In this document: one piece after another, positions 60,854 to 64,000 of the stretch
How positions within the stretch are numbered: position 1 is the stretch's first letter
Layout of the letters: every line of letters starts with the position of its first letter
Assembly: GCA_963556065.3 (NCBI GenBank)
Contig: CAUVYH020000016.1
Coordinates: 43,598 to 107,597, forward strand
DNA: 64,000 nt
Direction: 5' to 3'
DNA from: JBAXTE01 sp963556065
GTDB taxonomy: Bacteria > Bacteroidota > Bacteroidia > Bacteroidales > WCHB1-69
Made by a program: the position numbers and the translations under genes
The notes under the pieces: generated by a model
Databases searched by the model: none
What the model was told of the DNA's origin: nothing
What the model saw: only the letters and a program-made list of their open reading frames with translations

Positions 60854-61144
60854 TTAAATATTGCTATAAAAATCAATAATTTGACCATCTTTAATCTTCA
60901 CGATTGCCTTCTTAAAGGTACTTTTTCTACCTACGATGTACCCTGACTTCGTGTTCCGTGCAGTGCGTTTTCCACGTTGTACTATCGTGTTTACCGCTTC
61001 AACTTTAACTTGATAAAGTTCTTCAACTGCATTTTTAATCTGATATTTATTGGCCTTTCTATCTACCACGAAACCATAGCTGTTATTTTTTTCTCCAGCT
61101 GCAGTCATTTTTTCTGTGATAATAGGCTTAATAATAGTGTTCAT
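60854..61144 (-). CDS. rplW: 50S ribosomal protein uL23
   Basis: uL23 at the tunnel exit is the docking site for trigger factor and SRP. The 96-aa product shows IIKPIITEKMTAAGEKNNSY, the family segment FVVDRKANKYQIKNAVEELY and VKVEAVNTIVQRGKRTAR. It lies 21 bp after rplD and 4 bp before rplB. Confidence 0.97.
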   Translation of the reverse strand: MNTIIKPIITEKMTAAGEKNNSYGFVVDRKANKYQIKNAVEELYQVKVEAVNTIVQRGKRTARNTKSGYIVGRKSTFKKAIVKIKDGQIIDFYSNI

Positions 61145-61165
61145 GCCGTTCTTGTTAATAATTTT

Positions 61166-61801
61166 TTACTCTTCGGTTGTATTCAAATTGTTGATTTTGT
61201 CGATCGAACTTTCAAAAAAGATAACGGTTTCTGCATTTAATACATCATAAGTATTTAAATCAGAAACGTTTACAGTATTTACCTTCTTTAAATTTCGAGA
61301 GGACAAATATACGTTTTTAATTGATTCGGTAACCACAAATAATGTTTTTTTATCAACAAGTTTGAAATTGTTCAATAAATTAATTATTTCTTTGGTTTTT
61401 GGAGTCTCTAAAGAGTAATCTTCTAAAACAAGAATTTGGCTTGCTTTGCTCTTATACGATAAAGCAGAATAGCGAGCTAAACGCTTAACTTTCTTGTTTA
61501 GTTTGAAACTATAATCCCGAGGATGAGGACCGAATGCTCTCGCTCCACCTGGAAATAAGGGCGATTTAATGCTACCCGCACGTGCACCGCCGGTTCCTTT
61601 TTGTCTTTTTAATTTTCGAGTACTCCCCGATACTGTAGATTTTTCAAGAGAATCATGTGTCCCTTGACGACGATTAGCTAGAATTTGTTTTACATCAAGC
61701 CAAATCACGTGATCATTCGGCTCAACATTGAAAATTTCTTCGTTTAAAGCTACAGTTTTAGAAGTTTCACTTCCATCTATTTTATATACTTTTAACTCCA
61801 T
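61166..61801 (-). CDS. rplD: 50S ribosomal protein uL4
   Basis: uL4 reaches the tunnel constriction and in many bacteria represses the S10 operon. The 211-aa product shows LDVKQILANRRQGTHDSLEK, the tunnel loop STRKLKRQKGTGGARAGSIK and PLFPGGARAFGPHPRDYSFK. It overlaps the rplC end by 10 bp, which suggests coupled translation. Confidence 0.97.
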   Translation of the reverse strand: MELKVYKIDGSETSKTVALNEEIFNVEPNDHVIWLDVKQILANRRQGTHDSLEKSTVSGSTRKLKRQKGTGGARAGSIKSPLFPGGARAFGPHPRDYSFKLNKKVKRLARYSALSYKSKASQILVLEDYSLETPKTKEIINLLNNFKLVDKKTLFVVTESIKNVYLSSRNLKKVNTVNVSDLNTYDVLNAETVIFFESSIDKINNLNTTEE

Positions 61802-62421
61802 CTCTCAATTTTTAAATATGAACCTTTTGGTCCTGGAACAGAACCTTTAACAACCATTAGATTTTTTTCCGGAATTATCTTAATCACTTCAAGGTTTAAT
61901 ATTTTAACCTTTTGATTTCCCATTCTTCCAGCCATTCTCATGCCTTTAAATACGCGCGAGGGATAGGATGATGCGCCCATTGAACCGGGTGCACGCAAAC
62001 GATTGTGCTGACCGTGAGTTTGCCCACCAACACCGCCAAATCCGTGACGTTTTACAACCCCTTGAAAGCCTTTTCCCTTAGCATGGCCTGTAGCATCAAC
62101 GTATTCTCCTTCTGAAAATACTTCAACATCTAATGCTTCACCAAAGTTTTTCTTATGTCCAGCTTCAAAACGGGTAAACTCCATCATAATTCTTTTTGGA
62201 GTAGTTCCGGCTTTTTTAAAGTGTCCTTTTAAAGGACCGTTTGTGTTTTTCTCTTTCTTTTCGTCAAATGATAGCTGAATTGCTTCGTAGCCGTCTTTTT
62301 CAATCGAACGAATCTGAGTTACAACACAAGGACCAGCTTCTATAACTGTGCATGGTATGTTTTTACCAGAGGCATCAAATATGCTAGTCATTCCAATTTT
62401 TTTGCCAATTAATCCTGACAT
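61792..62421 (-). CDS. rplC: 50S ribosomal protein uL3
   Basis: uL3 is an early assembly protein close to the peptidyl-transferase centre. The 209-aa product shows MSGLIGKKIGMTSIFDASGK, the central loop GKGFQGVVKRHGFGGVGGQT, with a glutamine of the type methylated by PrmB, and PSRVFKGMRMAGRMGNQKVK. It lies 47 bp after rpsJ. Confidence 0.97.
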   Translation of the reverse strand: MSGLIGKKIGMTSIFDASGKNIPCTVIEAGPCVVTQIRSIEKDGYEAIQLSFDEKKEKNTNGPLKGHFKKAGTTPKRIMMEFTRFEAGHKKNFGEALDVEVFSEGEYVDATGHAKGKGFQGVVKRHGFGGVGGQTHGQHNRLRAPGSMGASSYPSRVFKGMRMAGRMGNQKVKILNLEVIKIIPEKNLMVVKGSVPGPKGSYLKIERWS

Positions 62422-62468
62422 TGTTTTTTGTTTAACTTGTTTGTACTAATTTTCTACGATACTTAAAC

Positions 62469-62774
62469 TCACACTTTGATTTCCACTTCAACGCCGCTTG
62501 GCAATTCAAGTTTCATCAACGCATCAATAGTCTTTGATGAAGTGCTATAGATGTCGAGCACTCTTTTGTACGTTGATAATTCGAATTGTTCTCTCGACTT
62601 CTTGTTCACAAATGTAGATTTGTTAACTGTGAAGATTTTTTTGTGTGTAGGCAGAGGTATCGGACCATTCACAACTGCTCCGGCAGTTCTTACGGTCTTT
62701 ACGATCTTCAACGCTGACTTGTCAACTAAGTTGTGATCGAACGATTTTAATTTAATTCTAATTCTCTGATTCAC
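62469..62774 (-). CDS. rpsJ: 30S ribosomal protein uS10
   Basis: uS10 is part of the 30S head and, as NusE, of antitermination complexes. The 101-aa product shows MNQRIRIKLKSFDHNLVDKS, VRTAGAVVNGPIPLPTHKKI and STFVNKKSREQFELSTYKRV. It follows fusA by 29 bp, so the str and S10 groups are joined here. Confidence 0.98.
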   Translation of the reverse strand: MNQRIRIKLKSFDHNLVDKSALKIVKTVRTAGAVVNGPIPLPTHKKIFTVNKSTFVNKKSREQFELSTYKRVLDIYSTSSKTIDALMKLELPSGVEVEIKV

Positions 62775-62803
62775 TTTTTACTATTTATTTGGTTATATTT
62801 AGT

Positions 62804-64000
62804 TTATTTCTGGTCAAGAATTGTCTTGGCAATGTTGTCGGGTGTAATTGAATAATGGCTCAATTCCATAGTAGAACTTGCTCTTCCTGAAGACAACGTT
62901 CTTAAATTGGTGACATAGCCGAACATTTCCGATAACGGAACTTTAGCATGAATAACCTGAGAACCGATTCTTGATTCAATATTTTCAACGATTGCTCTTC
63001 TTCTGTTTAAATCTCCGGTAATATTTCCCACGTATTCAGTAGGTGTATTTACTTCCAATTTCATAATCGGCTCCAAAATCACCTTACTTGCCTTTTTACA
63101 AGCTTCTTTAAATCCAATGCTTGCCCCAATTTCAAATGAGAGGGCATCGGAATCTACCGGATGAAATGAGCCGTCAAGTAATCTGACTTTAAGGTTTTCA
63201 ACCGGAAATCCTGCTAACGGACCATTTAATATGGCTGTTTTAAAACCTTTTTGGATTGCGGGAATAAATTCTTTAGGAATGTTTCCACCTTTAACATCAT
63301 TAATAAATTGAAGTCCTACTACTCCCTCATCTGCTGGTCCCATTTCGAAAATAATATCGGCAAACTTACCTTTACCTCCAGATTGTTTTTTATAGACTTC
63401 ACGATGTTTAACCGTAGATGTAATCGCTTCGTGGTAAGCAACCTGGGGATTCCCCTGATTACATTCCACCTTGAATTCGCGCTTTAACCGATCCACGATG
63501 ATATCAAGATGAAGTTCTCCCATTCCACTGATAATGGTCTGTCCTGAAATTTCGTCTGTTTTCACCGTAAATGTCGGATCTTCTTCCGCTAATTTATGAA
63601 GTCCCATCGACAGCTTATCTAAATCGTCTTTTGTTTTAGGTTCAATGGCAATAGCAATAACAGGGTTGGGAAATACAATATTTTCAAGAATAATCGGATG
63701 CTTTTCATCACAAAGAGTATCTCCTGTGTGAATTTCTTTAAAGCCAATAGCAACACCAATATCTCCTGCTTCAATAAAATCAATTGGATTTTGCTTATTC
63801 GCATGCATTTGCAATAACCTGGAAATTCGTTCCTTTTTACCTGTAGAACTGTTTAATACAAAACCACCGGCATCAAGGTGCCCTGAATAAACTCTAAAAA
63901 AGCAAATACGACCCACAAACGGGTCGGTCGCAATTTTAAATGCAAGTGCAGCAAAAGGTTTCTTTACGTCAGCAAAGCGTGTTTCTTCTTTTCAGTATTC
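62804..64000 (-). CDS. fusA: Elongation factor G, partial, with apparent frameshift at the right edge
   Basis: EF-G is the GTPase that drives ribosome translocation. The readable part covers the end of the G domain (PFAALAFKIATDPFVG), domain II (FRVYSGHLDAGGFVLN), domain III, domain IV (GGKGKFADIIFEMGPADEGV) and domain V (EPIMKLEVNTPTEYVGNITG, SSTMELSHYS). The open frame ends at an in-frame TGA at 63992-63994. With one added A in the run at 63989-63992 the frame would read NTEKEETRFADVKKPF, which fits the family, so a one-base loss is likely. A GTG at 63916 could be taken for a start but lies inside the conserved DPFVGR motif. The G-domain N terminus is outside the window. Confidence 0.93.

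Noticed and set aside
63914..63916. GTG as a start codon of fusA
   Set aside because: It lies within the conserved EF-G motif DPFVGR, and the homology continues upstream of it.

Overview
The window looks like a chromosome segment of a low-GC member of the Bacteroidota, probably Bacteroidales or a relative. The evidence is type 9 secretion (T9SS) sorting domains of type A and type B, an OmpA/WD40 PorE-like protein, a GWxTD protein, TAnnTTTG promoter boxes with few Shine-Dalgarno sites, zinc-free bL36 and uS14, and an S10-spc-alpha ribosomal cluster that ends in rplQ and eno.

Region 1 (1-16049, all minus strand) is a Tc (toxin complex) locus. In transcription order it holds an unknown 139-residue protein, a patatin-like lipase, an M15 DD-peptidase with a peptidoglycan-binding tail, a giant TcA-like pore subunit (3312 aa) and an SpvB/TcB-like subunit that runs off the left edge. 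The first four genes probably form one toxin plus release or effector unit. tcB lies behind a terminator-like hairpin and carries two apparent frameshifts and a 21-bp tandem repeat. The locus is bounded on the right by tRNA-Ser(TGA) and its terminator, a classic edge for a genomic island.

Region 2 (17-32 kb) is mixed accessory and housekeeping DNA: a GWxTD protein, L-threonine aldolase, a copper chaperone and CopA ATPase, a 666-bp gap rich in nested palindromes, an exported protein with an ECF sigma factor and membrane partner, a GNAT enzyme, a surface-fibre set (T9SS protein, collagen-like protein, tail-collar protein) and a DPP III-like lipoprotein with an unusual HExxH site.

Region 3 (32-46 kb) holds a large membrane protein with EF-hand-like loops, an SPFH protein, IMP dehydrogenase of the Tritrichomonas type, a minus-strand group queE, porE-like, wbuC-like, tlpA-like and mqnA, and two exported plus-strand proteins, one with a T9SS type B domain.

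Region 4 (46.4-64 kb, minus strand) is enolase followed by the complete ribosomal cluster from rplQ back to rpsJ, with rpoA, infA, map, secY and the 38-aa rpmJ, ending in a partial fusA. fusA has an in-frame stop at the right edge that looks like a one-base loss in an A run. Apparent indels near both window ends mean sequence error must be excluded before either gene is called broken.
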